DNA of 64,000 bases from Strongylocentrotus purpuratus. Taxonomy: Eukaryota; Echinodermata; Echinoidea; Camarodonta; Strongylocentrotidae. The DNA lies in assembly GCF_000002235.5 (NCBI RefSeq), contig NW_022145599.1, positions 9,548,897-9,612,896 of the forward strand, given 5' to 3'. Numbering within the stretch: the first letter of the stretch is position 1; each line of letters begins with the position of its first letter. The position numbers and the translations under genes were made by a program. Under the pieces are notes generated by a model. That model searched no databases. It was not told the origin of the DNA and worked only from the letters and a program-made list of their open reading frames with translations. Shown here one piece after another: positions 1 through 12,413 of the stretch.

Positions 1-1222
1 TACTCAGTACTGGGTAGAAACGTAATCAACTCATGTCGAGTAAGAAACTGCTCATGAGTTGAGCCAAATTTTACTCAATTAACGAGTACATGTTTTGACT
101 CAAATTGTTTGAGCGATTTTTTTGCTCAAATATTGAGTATGTTTTCTGGGTAACGCTTAGTTGCTCAATCAATATTGAGTAAAAACATGTACTAAGTTAA
201 GTACATGTTTTTACTCCATTAGGGGTGCAAACCGATGCAATAGCAGCACCTTTAGGGGTTCAATCCTGCACCCTTTAAAAGGTGCAATCCTGCACCCATC
301 ATCGAGGAATACTGGTAAAATTTGCTCGTACACAAATACATATTAAACATGCATGATGTTTCTTGGTTAGTAATCATATAATCAATATATCTATTGCTAA
401 AACGTGAATGTAATTGTAACATGATCAGACAAAATAATATATTGGTTAATGATTGCCAAAAGAAAATACAAAATCAAAAAATTGATGTACATTGTCATAA
501 TTTGCTTAACAAATCATGATAAATGTATTTTTATGTGAACACGTGGAAAGTAATCATGAATATGCATGCAATATGCAAACTTTTATTTTGCACCCTCTTT
601 TGGTCGATAGGGTTCATTTTTGTGGGAAGGGTGCAAAATCTTATATTGCACCCTTTTTTTAACCCCTTTTCCTTCAATAGGGTTCATTTTTATGTAAAGG
701 GTGCAAACTCTTATTTTGCACCCTTTTTTGCACCCTTTTTTCTAAGAGTGTATCTCAGTTCTTTCGCATCTTTCTGCACGCGCACATGCATGCACGAGAC
801 ATGCACATGACGGACAATGAAAGAGTACAAAATATCCAGTTCCTTAGGTAGACAAAGGAACATACAGCTGCTATTATGTAAAAATGTGTAGAACAGGTGT
901 CACATGCATATTGACAGCTAGTTGCACGTTCCATCGATCCAACTTTCACTCGCACCCGAGGTAAATTCGGGTAAGAGATCAATGTTGATTTATTTATCAC
1001 CTGCCGCAGCGTAATACCCAACCGTAGTTTACTCAAAATTGATACAAACGAAATTCCTACTCAATGTTGAGTCATTGATTTACTCTTTATCGAAGGTAAC
1101 AAATTACTCGGGTGACGAGTACCACTAAAATCAAGGTCTTACTCCAGCTTGAGTACTGAATTGCTCATTTTGTTACTCAACTTGTTTTACTCGGCACAAT
1201 TTACTCGCTGACATTAAGAGTG
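1..1222. mobile_element. TA-target CACTCT...AGAGTG element, copy A (left end outside window)
   Basis: Right part of the element that is complete at 48580-50014. It ends in AGAGTG followed by the target TA at 1223-1224. It is packed with GAGTAA/TTACTC motifs at both flanks (about 1-220 and 1020-1210). The centre (about 578-745) holds imperfect ~80-bp tandem units with GGGTGCAA and TTGCACCC words. It has no convincing coding capacity, so it is most likely a non-autonomous DNA transposon; family assignment beyond a TA target is open. Confidence 0.65.
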
Positions 1223-1224
1223 TA

Positions 1225-3890
1225 GTATTTGAATTAATTGTAATGTTTTCAAATCTGCCTTAATCAAAATTGTTATGCCACCCCGTCAGACAAACAAACC
1301 GAATCAAAATTGGTTGCCGAGTAGTGGAGCATTTTATATTCAAAGAAAGAGTGACCGTTATTGATTGAAGAAAAACACTGCTTCATTTCGTCATTGACAG
1401 TTAGAATATTCACACAAAACCTTTTTTTCAAATTGTAATAGAGGCCTATGGGTAACAATATTTGAGATAATAAGAATCACACCCAGGAACTCCCCATATG
1501 TACTTCCGGTTTATAGTCCATATGTTGTATGAGAGTCAATTAAAGACATTCATGAATTGCAATTATTAAAAAAAAGTAATATTATTGTATGTACAAAAGT
1601 TATTGTATTGTATCGCTATAGCTAGCAGCAAGTGGCCCGGAGCAATATTCGTATGTACTGTTTAATCCCAAGGATTTATTACACTCTCATAAATTATTGA
1701 AAGTTAAATAAAGCTTACCATTTTCGATTCAAGAAATCGACGCTAATCATCTAGAATGTTACACGTTTGTCGATCAAACTGGTTGATCTTTACCAACTTC
1801 ACGGCCAGAGACTCAAAGGGTCCAAACACTCCAACAGGAAGCTTTGTTTTATTCTTCGTTGGGCAAACATTATAAGCTCGGTGCAGATGGCAATCATGAC
1901 CATCAAATGAAAAGCATCCATGGTTACTTTGAAGACCTCATCGAGTCATTACAAGAAACTAAATGACGACATAACGGTGATGCGCGGGCTGTGATATCGT
2001 CCCGTCTTTTCGTATTGGGGGTCTCGGGAATCTCTCAAAACGTCCATGTAAGACTAGATCACCGAATTAAATGTCCGAGTTCGCCGGATAAGGCATAGCA
2101 CATGCGCAGATAAATGCAATAACATGAAGTGCATGCATGCATATAATAAAGACAGCCCCGGTCCCATTTCATATTCAAAACTTCATTCGATTACAATTTA
2201 TCTAATCGAAATAATATATACTTTCCCGAACAGTATGACAAACATAATATACAATACCTAAAGCCTTGATCAGAGCCTAGATCTGTCAGTTTGTGGCTGT
2301 GTCAGGAGCGGCTAAAGTCTTAGCGTACTTGTATTCTCATAATATTTCAGACTGTTACGCACAACGACTAAAAAGGGTTTGTTCCCGAAACAAGGGGAAT
2401 CGGTTAGGGGAGGGGGTGATGTGACAACTGTCGGCCTGTGTTGAAAGCATGCATGGGAAGTGAAGTGTGCTCGAGCAAGGTTGGAGGGTTGTGTAATTTC
2501 AGCCGTGCTCCCTACATGCATTCCCTTCACTTACCCCCCCCCCCCCGGCTTTACAAAGGCCTGTATATCAACAGGATTTTGTTGTTGCATTCATTTGTCT
2601 TTTCTTCCTCACTTTTTTGTTTAGATTAAAGAATAGTTCAGCCGGCAAAACTCCTATATGTTATATTCTTGTTATAATATATTACTCGCTTCCCCCTTCC
2701 AATCACCCCCCCCCCAAAAAAAAAAAAACTTTCATCGCTAAAGCTCACACATAACTCTGACAGAGGCGGCTGACGAGCAAAGGGAGCCCTTTCTTGGACT
2801 TGTGCCCCCTTCCTAAATCGACCAGATTCTTCGACGACATGTCTGGTATAGGGCAAATAAATGCGAATCAGGCCCGGACTTTACGGTGCATATAATTGCT
2901 AGATCATGCGATTGAGGTATACGTTAATGGTAGTTGGTAGCGCGGGGAATGGGAAGCGTTTAACTTTTTGATGTAAAAAGTGCCTTTACCGAAATTCCCC
3001 AAAGTTTTTCAAAGAACAAGAAAACAACATGTTTGCATAATTATTCGGCCTACCTACGTAAGGACTTGGCACACCTACTACTGAAAGTACAGTGCGCATG
3101 TCTCTTCCTCTTCCTCTACTTTATATCAATTATCCTTGTTACTTTTATAACAAAAAGCATGATGCAAATCATGTTAGCATATCTCTGTCTTTTATAATAA
3201 AAGGTTGAATCGTTCATGTTCTGTGCTTCGCTATTTGTATTGTCATGATTGTTTTTTTTTAACTTTTACTTCAAAGCTGATTATATGGGGTCTACATGTA
3301 TTTGATTGTGAGCATGGTTGAGTTCAATACTTTGATTAGATCTACCTCCGTTCATTTTGATCTTTGTTAATATTTCATGTTAAAGTATGTTTCAATCTAT
3401 TAAAATATATAAATAGTTCACCGAACTTGCTAGTTTGCTAGTGAGAGGATAGTTCGAGAATGGAGGATGGAGGACTGACTTAGCTTTATGTATATAGCGA
3501 GTGTGAATCACAATTTTGATCAAAAAACTGGATTCAGTCGCTCCAGGTAGCTGCATGGACGAACAAAATATGACTAATCCGTGACAATATTGCAAATAGT
3601 CTCCATAAAGATACAGTGTAATTGAAACTAGAGGCTGTGGCATGCCTACTGTCGTGGGGGGGGGGGGGGAGGTTAGGGGGGGGGGCTTTCTTACGTGGCT
3701 CACTTAAGCCTATTTCTAAGCTGACATGCAAGGAATTGTAATAAAGAAGGTTATCATATTCTACCTAGGGCTTACATGTACAAATTTGTGAGGTTATATT
3801 TTGTGTGTGTGTTCAGAGTATGCCAGCTTTGGTTAAGCAGGGACCTACAAGCCCCCCCCCCCCCCCCCATCCCCCGTATCCGCTGCTGGT
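1225..3890. other. Non-coding stretch with poly-C/poly-G tracts
   Basis: No gene recognised. AT-rich DNA with homopolymer tracts: C near 2537-2547 and 2707-2715, G near 3655-3669 and 3676-3685, C near 3856-3868. The short open frames here are translations of these tracts (proline or glycine runs) and have no family features. The same stretch recurs at 50017-52680. Confidence 0.6.
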
Positions 3891-4340
3891 TTACTTTTTA
3901 CTAAGTGTTTCCGTACATTTTTCTGTGGTCGGATACCTGGCAGAATTGATATCTATAATGAACGATTGCGAGAAGAAAAAAAAATTGAACTCCATGGTAG
4001 GCCTACAATCTATGCATACATATCTTCCGGAAAAGTGGCATAGGCGTTTGAATAATGAAAGGAGAAGTTGATTGGAAGAGAAGAGGAAGAAAAGAAAACA
4101 GATTTTTCTGTTTTTTGGAGGACGTAATTTTTCACCTTCTTTCTGTCTTGTGGAATAGCTCTGCTCTAGTATTATATCACAGTACTCTATTAAAATATGA
4201 GGCAAATTGTTATTAACTAGATCAAACATGAAGGTAGAAATTAGTAAACCATGAAAATTAAACACATTTGGGAGTAGCAATCTTTTAAATAGTGGTGTTG
4301 TACGAGTTGTCCATTCACTATTACGTTTTATATCCCGCAT
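3891..4340 (-). mobile_element. LINE reverse-transcriptase C-terminal fragment, copy A
   Basis: The minus-strand translation contains TTPLFKRLL, FMFDLVNNNLPHIL and SYSTRQK. This is the order and spacing typical of the thumb/C-terminal tail of CR1/RTE-type LINE proteins (a TxPLFxxL segment, then a FMxxLxNNxLP segment, then a YxTRxK segment). Only this tail is visible; the palm with its YADD box is absent, so it is a short remnant. The proposed family is an inference from these motifs. The identical sequence occurs at 52681-53130. Confidence 0.55.
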
Positions 4341-4431
4341 ACTAAGAATCTTGCAATCTGATTGGTCTAAACGAGGTCATATGATCATTGATAGATTTCC
4401 CATCAATTCATGGCAGTGAGCTATATGTGCC

Positions 4432-4460
4432 AAAGTACTATCTACCTGAGATAGTACTTT
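4432..4460. repeat. Perfect 12-bp inverted repeat, 5-bp loop
   Basis: AAAGTACTATCT and AGATAGTACTTT are exact reverse complements separated by ACCTG. No U-tract logic or gene end is nearby, so I do not call it a terminator. It is repeated in copy B at 53222-53250. Confidence 0.7.
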
Positions 4461-4955
4461 TGTAAAGTTATTTTTTGCTGCTACCCCATTTGCCCATATA
4501 AGCCTATAGCAATGTAGATTACGCGAAATGCCAGTGTTAAACTAGTCCAAGTCAACGACGCTTAATTTAAAGCGTTTGAAAAGTCAAATACGCGCGCATC
4601 AACTTTATTTCATGTATGCATGTTGTGCTTTGAACCTAAAATCGCGTAAACATGATACAAATGCGCTGAAATAAGCGCAATCGATGCATATCATTAGTGC
4701 GCGACAAAAGCAAAACAAATTAAAACCACTTACAATTTTGTGGCGGCGCGACTTGCGTCTTAGTTTCTTATTACTACAATACTAGCTCTAGATTTAGATC
4801 TATCTAGACTAGCTGTAACTGGGCCTAGATCTAGACTTTTGTTTGCTTCTAAACATTTGTCATTTGGATAATATTGGATTATAGACTACTGAGAATGATG
4901 GATTTACATCATCGTAAGTATTTTTGTTGACTTTGCCTTTGGATCAACGATCATC

Positions 4956-6377
4956 ATGAGTGATGCGCGGGATGAAGAAATGAATAATATGCTGGATAAT
5001 GCTAACAGTACTAATACTAAATGACAAATCAAATATGTTTCGAAGGTTTTTACAGATTTTCTGATGGAAATGAAGGTTGAACATATTAAAAATTTGGGAC
5101 AAGATATTAAACTTCTCGACAGTCTTCTTTGTAAATTCTATGCAGGAGCAAGAAATCGAAATGGAGATCTTTATTCAAAGAAGTCAATGCAAGCAATCAG
5201 ATACGGCCTTCAGAGAAATTTCTTGTCATCACATGAACTCGACATTTTTAAAGACAAAGCTTTCTCAAAGTCTGTAAGAGTATATTCAAATCAGTTATTT
5301 CACAACTGAAATCTGAGGGTAAAGCAAATGTAAAACATCACACACCATTTAGTACAGCTGACACGAAGTTGATCCAAGAAAGTCTCGACTCAGAAACACC
5401 CGAACGACTGCAGCACAAAGTGTTTGTGGATATCATGGTATATTTTGCAAACCGGGGGATGGAGAATCTTCGTGATCTGACACCTAATGACTTTATTTTG
5501 AATGAAGTCGACGGCCGTCATTATTTCAGCATTGTTGACAACTCACAAAAAATTATCGCGATGATGACAGCACCAGCCAAGGTGGAAGGATGTTTGAAAT
5601 ACCTACGAATCTAAACTGTCTTTTGGAATCAATGCTGAAGTACAAAGCCAAGCTCAATTCCAAATGTAGCTGGTTCTGGCAGAAACCAAACAAAGCTCCA
5701 ACAACTAATGTTTGGTATGATAACTATCCATTGGGCGAGAACACTTTGAGCAAAATGATGAAAATCATTAGCCAAAATGCCAACTGTTCAACACCCTACA
5801 CCAACCACTGCTTGAGAGCAATGAGCGTCACTATCTTAGATGAAGCAGGTTATTCCTCCCGGGACATAATGGCTGTGTCTGGACACAAGTCAGAGGGTAG
5901 CATTAAGCATTATGCTCGCACAAGTGTAGCACAAAAGTCCAGGATGTCGGATACTTTATCTTCTGCCTTGCTAGAGTAGACCTAGATCTAGGCCTAGAAA
6001 ATACCATGGTAAACAGGAGTCTAGATCCAGGCCCAGATCAGGAAGTTCAACAGCCAGTGCCTGTGGTGCCTGATACTTGTGTTACTGCTTGTACTAGTAC
6101 TACTAGTAGTAGAGGTGAGGATGTTGATGTACTTGAACTAGATGACAATATTCAAATTTCCTCCGCCGGATCCGAAAGCCAAGTCGAAAGGATACTGCAC
6201 CAAATGTCTTCAACTATAAATGCCCAACCATCATCAACTTCAACTCCAACTGCTAGCAATTTGCATCTAGGCCTACCGAGTTCTCCTACACAAAATGTCA
6301 ATATCAACCGAAACTTCAGCAGCCAAGCATCCTTCCAATTCCATGGATGTAGTGTTAACATTTATAATTCAAATTAG
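4956..6377 (+). pseudogene. Broken Crypton-type tyrosine recombinase, copy A
   Basis: Pieces of one recombinase lie in order on the plus strand. An N-terminal SAM-like/core-binding part is at about 5025-5310 (CKFYAGARNRNGDLYSKKS, LDIFKDKAFSKS). A middle part follows (RGMENLRDLTPNDF, with a likely first catalytic Arg). The catalytic C-terminal part ends at 5979 (VWYDNYPLGENTLSKMMK, NHCLRAMSVTILDEAGYS, VSGHKSEGSIKHYAR), giving Arg, His and Tyr of the tyrosine-recombinase set. A Ser/Thr-rich tail ending FHGCSVNIYNSN (6006-6377) resembles Crypton C-termini. At least three frame changes separate the pieces, so this copy is dead. Cryptons are DNA transposons that integrate by tyrosine recombinase; animal DUF3504 proteins descend from them. 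A good splice donor (ATC/GTAAGT at 4913/4914) precedes the gene. Confidence 0.8.
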
Positions 6378-6940
6378 CTTGTCATTCATCTATAGTGTAC
6401 ATAGACATGTTGTTATGTGTTGACAATTCAGTTCATCGTTCTCAGTTTCGGATTTTTACCAGTTTACTTTAGTTTTATTGACCAAACAGTGTACAGAATA
6501 GGTGTTGACAAGTTCTACGTTCTCATCTCAGTTTCGGATTTTTACCAGTTTTGTTGGCCCATATATGTAGACAGTGGAACGATAACAAGTTAGGTAAGTT
6601 CATCTATAATATTAATTTCAATCAATTAATTGTTATACTATGTTGCTAAAGAGTCTAGACCTCTAGACCTATTTATGCATAGGGTCTAGATCTAGCCTCT
6701 AGACTACTACGACTACTAGTAGAAATACGCACCGCGAATAAAAACTAGGGGCGTAGACTGAGCACTACGAAGGTACGAAAGCAATCGATAGAAACACTAT
6801 ACCGATATCTGCTGAAGCTAAACTGTCTGCAGAATCAGTACACCGCGAACGAAAACCTAGTTGAATCTTTTAATAATGTAAAATTCACTTTAAATAGACA
6901 TTGCCGATGTGGGATATGAAACAAATATGAACCTCCTTTA
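6378..6940. other. 3' flank of the Crypton remnant, CTAG-rich, with a partial tandem duplication
   Basis: The segment TCTCAGTTTCGGATTTTTAC occurs twice about 80 bp apart (about 6440 and 6525). Palindromic TCTAGA/CTAG words are dense at 6650-6720, as they are at 4785-4845 and 5976-6030 around the recombinase. No gene seen. Confidence 0.5.
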
Positions 6941-7068
6941 CTCGGGCAATGGATACAAACTATCATCGCCTCGGTGATCTCGGGGCTACCATCATCCCTC
7001 GCCTTACGGCTCGGGATGACAGTAGCCCCGAGATCACCTCGGCGATGATAGTTGTACCATTACCCTCG
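6941..7068. repeat. Long hairpin-forming inverted repeat, copy A
   Basis: The arms run from about 6941 and back from about 7068 with a short loop near TTACGG. The inner ~40 bp of each arm (for example TGATCTCGGGGCTAC against GTAGCCCCGAGATCA) are almost perfectly complementary. The outer dozen bases pair less well. It is clearly GC-richer than its surroundings. Likely a tiny foldback element; the copy B version is 55730-55857. Confidence 0.75.
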
Positions 7069-7117
7069 TAGTCTGTTAATATTTGCTTAATAGCACGAAC
7101 TTCCTATCTGTGAATAC

Positions 7118-7401
7118 CAGTGGCGGATCCAGGGGGGGGGGGGGGACATGTAAAAACACGTTAATTTTACCTTTTTGGAGATGGGCCCCCACCCCTGGCG
7201 CTCAAGGGGGGGAGGGGGGAGTTGCGATTTTTCGAATTTTCGAGGGCCAAACAAAAAAGTACCCCCCCCCCCCACTGAGCGAATTATCGGCCGGCGCGAG
7301 TTCAAATTTTCAGTAGCAAATATATATATATATATATATATTGCTCTCCACCCCCCCCCTTCCCCCTTTTCTCCCTCTGTCGCCGGCTGGATCCGCCCCT
7401 G
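7118..7401. mobile_element. hAT-like MITE with poly-G core, copy A
   Basis: The ends are CAGTGGCGGATCCAG and CTGGATCCGCCCCTG, near-perfect terminal inverted repeats. They are flanked by an exact 8-bp duplication GTGAATAC (7110-7117 and 7402-7409). An 8-bp target duplication and CAG-type ends are the hAT signature. The 284-bp body holds long G and C runs and a (TA)n tract, and no transposase. Confidence 0.8.
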
Positions 7402-7664
7402 GTGAATACAATATGCTTCTTAAGAATGAAATAGGTTAGAATCATCGAAAAACAGCCGAAAATTGAAATAAACAGTAACTGATAGCAGATCATTTTCATA
7501 GATCTAAAACAGAGTTGGCCCTAACACTGATCCTTTGAGATAATGTTTGACCACATTGAACAAACTAAAATCGGTTATTAAGTCTGTTAACCATTCAAGA
7601 GGTTATCCTCGCATGCCATAGTTCGTTGGTTTACCTAGTAATATATTATGATTAGTTGTATTAA

Positions 7665-8433
7665 AGCCCAAGTCCACTCCAAAAATAACTTACTTTCAAT
7701 AGAACCAGAAAAATCAGAAAAAACAATCAAAAAAAGTTTGAGCAAAATCGGATGACTAATAAGAAAGTTATGAATTTTTAATGACATGAATTTTTTTTAA
7801 ATCATTACACAAATTGGCAACTCACTCATGAGTCTGTGACGTATGGTCCTCACTATCCACTAATTATTTTCTTTATATTGATAATATAAATTTCCTATTT
7901 TCACCCTAAGAATCTTATTTCTTCACACCAGCATCCAAGTTAGATTGTTAGTAATATGTTTTTGTGTGGATGCACAAATAAAAAGTAATTTTTGTCCAGT
8001 TAAATCATGAAAAATTGAATTTTGATAAACTATTTATATAAAAATCAATAATTATGAAATACAATATTCGGAAAATAGTATCAATTCTTCAAAATTCATA
8101 AAAGTTTTTGGGAAATGTCATGCACGCAATATGATACAAATCATATAACCTGGGCAAAGGCATGGGGAAATCAAGTTTTGGGGGATAAAAAGGGAAATTA
8201 ATGGGATTAAACTATATAAAGCAATTGATAAGTTGTGAGGACATGACGTCACAAACTGATAGCCATCTTGGCAATTTGTGTCGTGATTCTCATTGTTCCA
8301 TAGTTTTACATACTTTTTCAAAAATTCATAACTTTCTTATTAGTTATCCGATTTTGCTCAAACTTTTTTGATTGGTTTGTCTGATTTTTCTGCTTTTATT
8401 GAAAGTAAGTTATTTTTCGAGTGGACTTGTCCT
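7665..8433. mobile_element. TTAA-target foldback MITE, present only in copy A
   Basis: Flanked by TTAA at 7661-7664 and 8434-8437; copy B has a single TTAA at 56453-56456 at the same place. The ends pair over more than 100 bp, starting AG..CAAGTCCACTC at the left and its complement at the right. Weaker pairing reaches further in (for example TGTGACGTA..GTCCTCAC against GTGAGGAC..TGACGTCACA). It has no coding capacity. A TTAA target with long TIRs fits piggyBac- or Kolobok-mobilised MITEs; I cannot tell which. Confidence 0.85.
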
Positions 8434-8437
8434 TTAA

Positions 8438-9172
8438 ATGCTTTCTTAAAATCGATGAAGATACTGTAAGAAGTTAGGAAATTACCCTGTCTTTAACCTG
8501 TAGAGGGCGGAGTGCGGAGACAATCCGGCACGCACTCTTTGCTTGTACCTCTCACAGGTGAATTGACTAAACTTGAAGTTTGAACCACTTTTATGTTTAT
8601 TAAATGTTAATTTAATGTTATGCTAAATGTTTGCTATGTAAATTGAGTATTGTGTCAGAACGTTTCAGTGATTATTTTGCTGTATCATGTGGGTTCATAT
8701 GATTGTAGTGAAAGCGGGGATTTAATGTTAAAATGTGCGATGCTTAACGTTAAAATGTGCGATGCTTAACGTTATGATTTGTTTTAGGGCCTACATTTAT
8801 TTATATTGTAGTACATGGTCATGTACACTAATCAATTGAACGCGGTACCAAAATTGGGTGTAGTGCGTACGCGCTAATGTTGTACCTGGCCCCAGGGCCA
8901 GGGCCAGGGCCAGAGTTACGCTCTAATTTATGTGATGAGTTAGTTCTTGGTTCAGGAACAAGGTCAGTGAGAAATATAGGGAATATAGAAAGATATGCAT
9001 GTTGTTTGCATTTTGGTTGCTAAGGGGATATTAATTATGGCACATCAAACAGTGACGATTGAACTTTGTTTGACTATTTAGCCATTCATGGGTTTCTAGC
9101 GCCCTCTATCATTGTAAACCTTATTTCTCATTTTGCAGATCGCTTTAAAAGAATATTGTTATATGTAAAATT
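8438..9172. other. Non-coding stretch with small tandem repeats
   Basis: No gene. A 22-bp unit is repeated exactly twice at 8727-8770. A GGCCAG-type repeat sits at about 8889-8914. The stretch leads into the truncated 5' end of the LINE. Confidence 0.5.
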
Positions 9173-10358
9173 GATCACAAAGTCCTTCTCCAGAGGCTGC
9201 AACGGGACTTCAAGGTCGATGACACTGCACTGGAATGGTTCAGGTCATATCTTCACTGCAGACGACAGGCTGTAAACATCAATGGAACTGTGTCGGATGA
9301 AGCTTCCTTGACCTACGGTGTTCCGCAGGGGTCTGTCCTCGGACCGATTCTCTTCACGTTGTACACTTCCCCTCTTGGGAACGTAGCCCGTCAACATGGT
9401 CTACAAGTCCACTTCTACGCAGATGACACTCACCTGTATGTGACATTTGATCCAAGAGTGGCAACTGATGAAAAGGCCATAGCTACAAGGATGACCTCGT
9501 GCCTTGCTGATATTTGTCAATGGATGGTAAAGAATTTCATGAAACTCAATGATGACAAGTCTGAATACCTTATAATCTCTTCACCCAACATGAGGAACAA
9601 GATCAACTCCGTGGACCTCCAAGTTGGCAATGTATCTGTCTCTCCTACGGAGAGCGCCCGTAACCTTGGGGTCTACTTCGATCAGTCCATGAAAATGGAC
9701 AGGCACATTTCACAGGTATGTCAGACTGCTTACTTCCAGCTTCGTAATATTGCAGCCATTAGACCATTGCTTACGAGGAAGGCAGCAGAAAGCCTTATTC
9801 ATTCACTTATTTCATCTAGACTTGATTTCTGTAACTGTCTTCTAGCTGGCCTTCCTTCTGCAACCTTGAACAGACTTCAAGCAGTACAGAATGCAGCAGC
9901 ACGTTTGCTTAATGGGTTGAGGAAACATGATCACATCTCTCCTGTTCTGGCTGAGCTACATTGGCTTCCTGTCAAGAGCAGAATTGAATTCAAGGTCCTG
10001 CTGCTCACATTTAAGGCAATTCATGGTCAGACCCCAGGATATGTGTCATCTTTAATCGAGCGGCGTCATCTTCGCCCTGGACTTCGCTCATCTGGCCTTA
10101 CTCTCCAGATGCCCATTACTCATCTTAAGGGATATGGAGACCGAGCATTTTCCTATATTGCTCCTCGCCTGTGGAATTCCCTCCCATCATCTATTCGCAA
10201 AATTGACAACCTTGACCACTTCAAAGCTTCACTCAAAACTCACATCTTCCTTCAGACATTTAAATGCTAACTTTATTGGAGGAACTCGCGCCTTTGAATG
10301 TTTTTTGAAACAGATAAATGGCGCCATACAAATGCTGTGAATCATCATCATCATCATG
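9173..10358 (+). mobile_element. 5'-truncated L2-type LINE, reverse-transcriptase half, copy A
   Basis: An open frame runs from about 9173 to the stop at 10270 (about 365 codons). It starts inside the RT domain (DHKVLLQRLQRDF) and shows YGVPQGSVLGPILF, the catalytic FYADDT box and the GVYFD region. It then has the L2-clade tail (IRPLLTRKAAESLIHSLISS, RLDFCNCLLAGLPS, ELHWLPVKSRIEFK). The N-terminal RT part and endonuclease are missing, as expected from incomplete target-primed reverse transcription. After the stop, a short 3' end (AAATGGCGCCATACAAATGC) leads to an (ATC)n tail ending near 10358. The frame is intact and the translation is identical in copy B. Confidence 0.88.
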
Positions 10359-12193
10359 GAATAATAGGAGTAAGAGCAGTGGTGAAGGTAGGCCAGGAGA
10401 TTGTCAGACTTTGGAAGTAAGAAAAGTATGGAAGATAAATATTTAGATTGGAGTGGTTGATGAAAATTGTATTTGATGCAGATATAAAGAGATTTATAGT
10501 TTCCAGGATTTATCAATATTTCTAGTCTTGGGATATTTTGATACTTGAAGCAGAGATATTTTGTCTTTGTTCCATTGTTATGATATTGTCAGTTTCATTA
10601 TTCATTCTATAACCTTACTTGTGTGTTGGTTTATCCAAATTTGTGAATGTGTTGCTTTATATGAGTTTTATATTGACTGTTACTTATTTGTTTAAGTATT
10701 TTGGTCAGGTATTTACCTGTGTTAATGTTGAGAGTTTTTTGATTGACTGGGTGGGTATTAAATTGGTCTATAGTTACCTGGATGTACTCTCGTCCCTTTT
10801 TTATGAAGGAAAGTAACGTTTGCAATTTTTATTTCAAACCTTATTGGAACCTTGCCAGTTTCTTAACACAATTAATTTAAATATATATGCCAGTGGATGT
10901 GAAATTTAGGGAGCTCTATATTTCATCAATTGCTCTGGACTGTTATCACGACGACATGTCTTTTTTGGTATCAAGTAGCAAAACTTGACTTCTAACTTCA
11001 ACTTCAGTTATTGGTTTCGAATTCCAAAAATATTTAAATTGCTCTATATATAGTCTGCCCCAAATAACCACCATATGCCATATTTTCATTCGGCAATTCA
11101 TTTGCTAAATTCGGTCCAATATTTACCCCGAAAAAGTCGTTAAATACATTATCAACATTAGATGCAGATATAATTTGCATATCTCCTCCATGAACCTACT
11201 GAATAAGTATATCCACCTGATCACTTCTCGGTGATATTTACTTTCCAACTTACGATTCATTGATAATGTAATTCAATTGACCCTTTTTTAGGGAATATTT
11301 GTCAGTACATTTCCGTACTCTTTGTACTTATCAACAAGACCCTGACGATGATTTGAAATAATAAATTTTGAATACATCGTAGTTTTACATGAAAAGATGT
11401 CATGATCCCTCGAGAAATATCCATGTCATGCAAAATTACTCGGTCTGTGCAAGTGGGCAAACAAAAAGAAAAGAAGGTCTACTCTTAAATATCAATTTTC
11501 ACAGGCGCGATTGACTCTATGTCCATGTGCGCACGTGCGGGAGATCTGAGTATACCCACTTTTAAAGATGTAGACCAGCCCAACATCGAATTAATTTGAG
11601 CAAATGCAGAAAAACACGGATTAGTAACTGAACTTAGAGAATATATTCATGAAAAATGAAGTATACTAGCTCATTTACTTTTAGAGATCCCTGCAAAAAT
11701 GTTAATATCTTTCAGTATTTTGTATGGATTTGTTTGTTATCTTTTTCTTCTTCAAATTACTTCATTGAATTTTGAGAAGGTGTATAAATCCAAATTAAAA
11801 TAATATATTTTTAAAAAGTCCTGAAATAAATGAATTATCATTAAAACATATGAAAACAAAAATAAACAAAACAAAAATTGTTTAGCTATATAAAAATACT
11901 GTACATAAAATATGATTCAACAAAAAGCTGTAACAAAAGTAGGAATATCCATTTGGGTGATGATCGATGTAGCTATGTACTGCAGACTATCTGAGCATAG
12001 TTATTTGTTTTATACACCCCGGGCCGCGAAATTTCTATTCCCAAACAGATTTGCAATTTCTTATATTTCCGTTCTTCTCAATGACTGATATGTTCTACGT
12101 CATTAGCAGCTTGGAAAGAGTTCACAAACAATGAGACTTTGATTTGTTATTGCTTTGCCTCACTATTTATAAAGGCAAAAAAAACTGAATAAA
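10359..12193. other. AT-rich non-coding stretch
   Basis: No gene, RNA or element boundary recognised. Short open frames here have no family features. The stretch is repeated in copy B at 58378-60212. Confidence 0.5.
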
Positions 12194-12257
12194 CTGCGAC
12201 TTCAACCCACAACTCTATGATTGTATTACGCTGACCTTACCGATTGAGCCAACGATG
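12194..12257 (-). mobile_element. tRNA-like SINE head (Pol III A/B boxes), copy A
   Basis: On the minus strand TTGGCTCAATCGGTAAGG matches a tRNA A box. About 30 bases on, GTGGGTTGAAGTCGCAG resembles a B box with one or two changes. No clean acceptor stem or CCA-side pairing is visible, so this is a tRNA-derived SINE head or tRNA pseudogene, not a working tRNA gene. The same sequence lies at 60213-60276. Confidence 0.45.
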
Positions 12258-12413
12258 GGTTGATAAAAAGTGATTGTGCATGATTTCTATAACCGTATCA
12301 CTCACCCTAACGGTTACGTCATTGCTAATGACGTAACATATCAGCCAATCAGATGACCGGAAATATTAGCATTGGCAAACCTGTTTGGGGAAAAAAATTA
12401 GCCCCGGGCCAGG

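Noticed and set aside
2312-3889. Proline- or glycine-run open frames next to poly-C/poly-G tracts
   Set aside because: Translations of homopolymers whose lengths differ between copies A and B, so the frames are not conserved.
12194-12257. Functional tRNA gene
   Set aside because: A/B boxes are recognisable but acceptor and T stems do not pair well; a SINE head or pseudogene is likelier.
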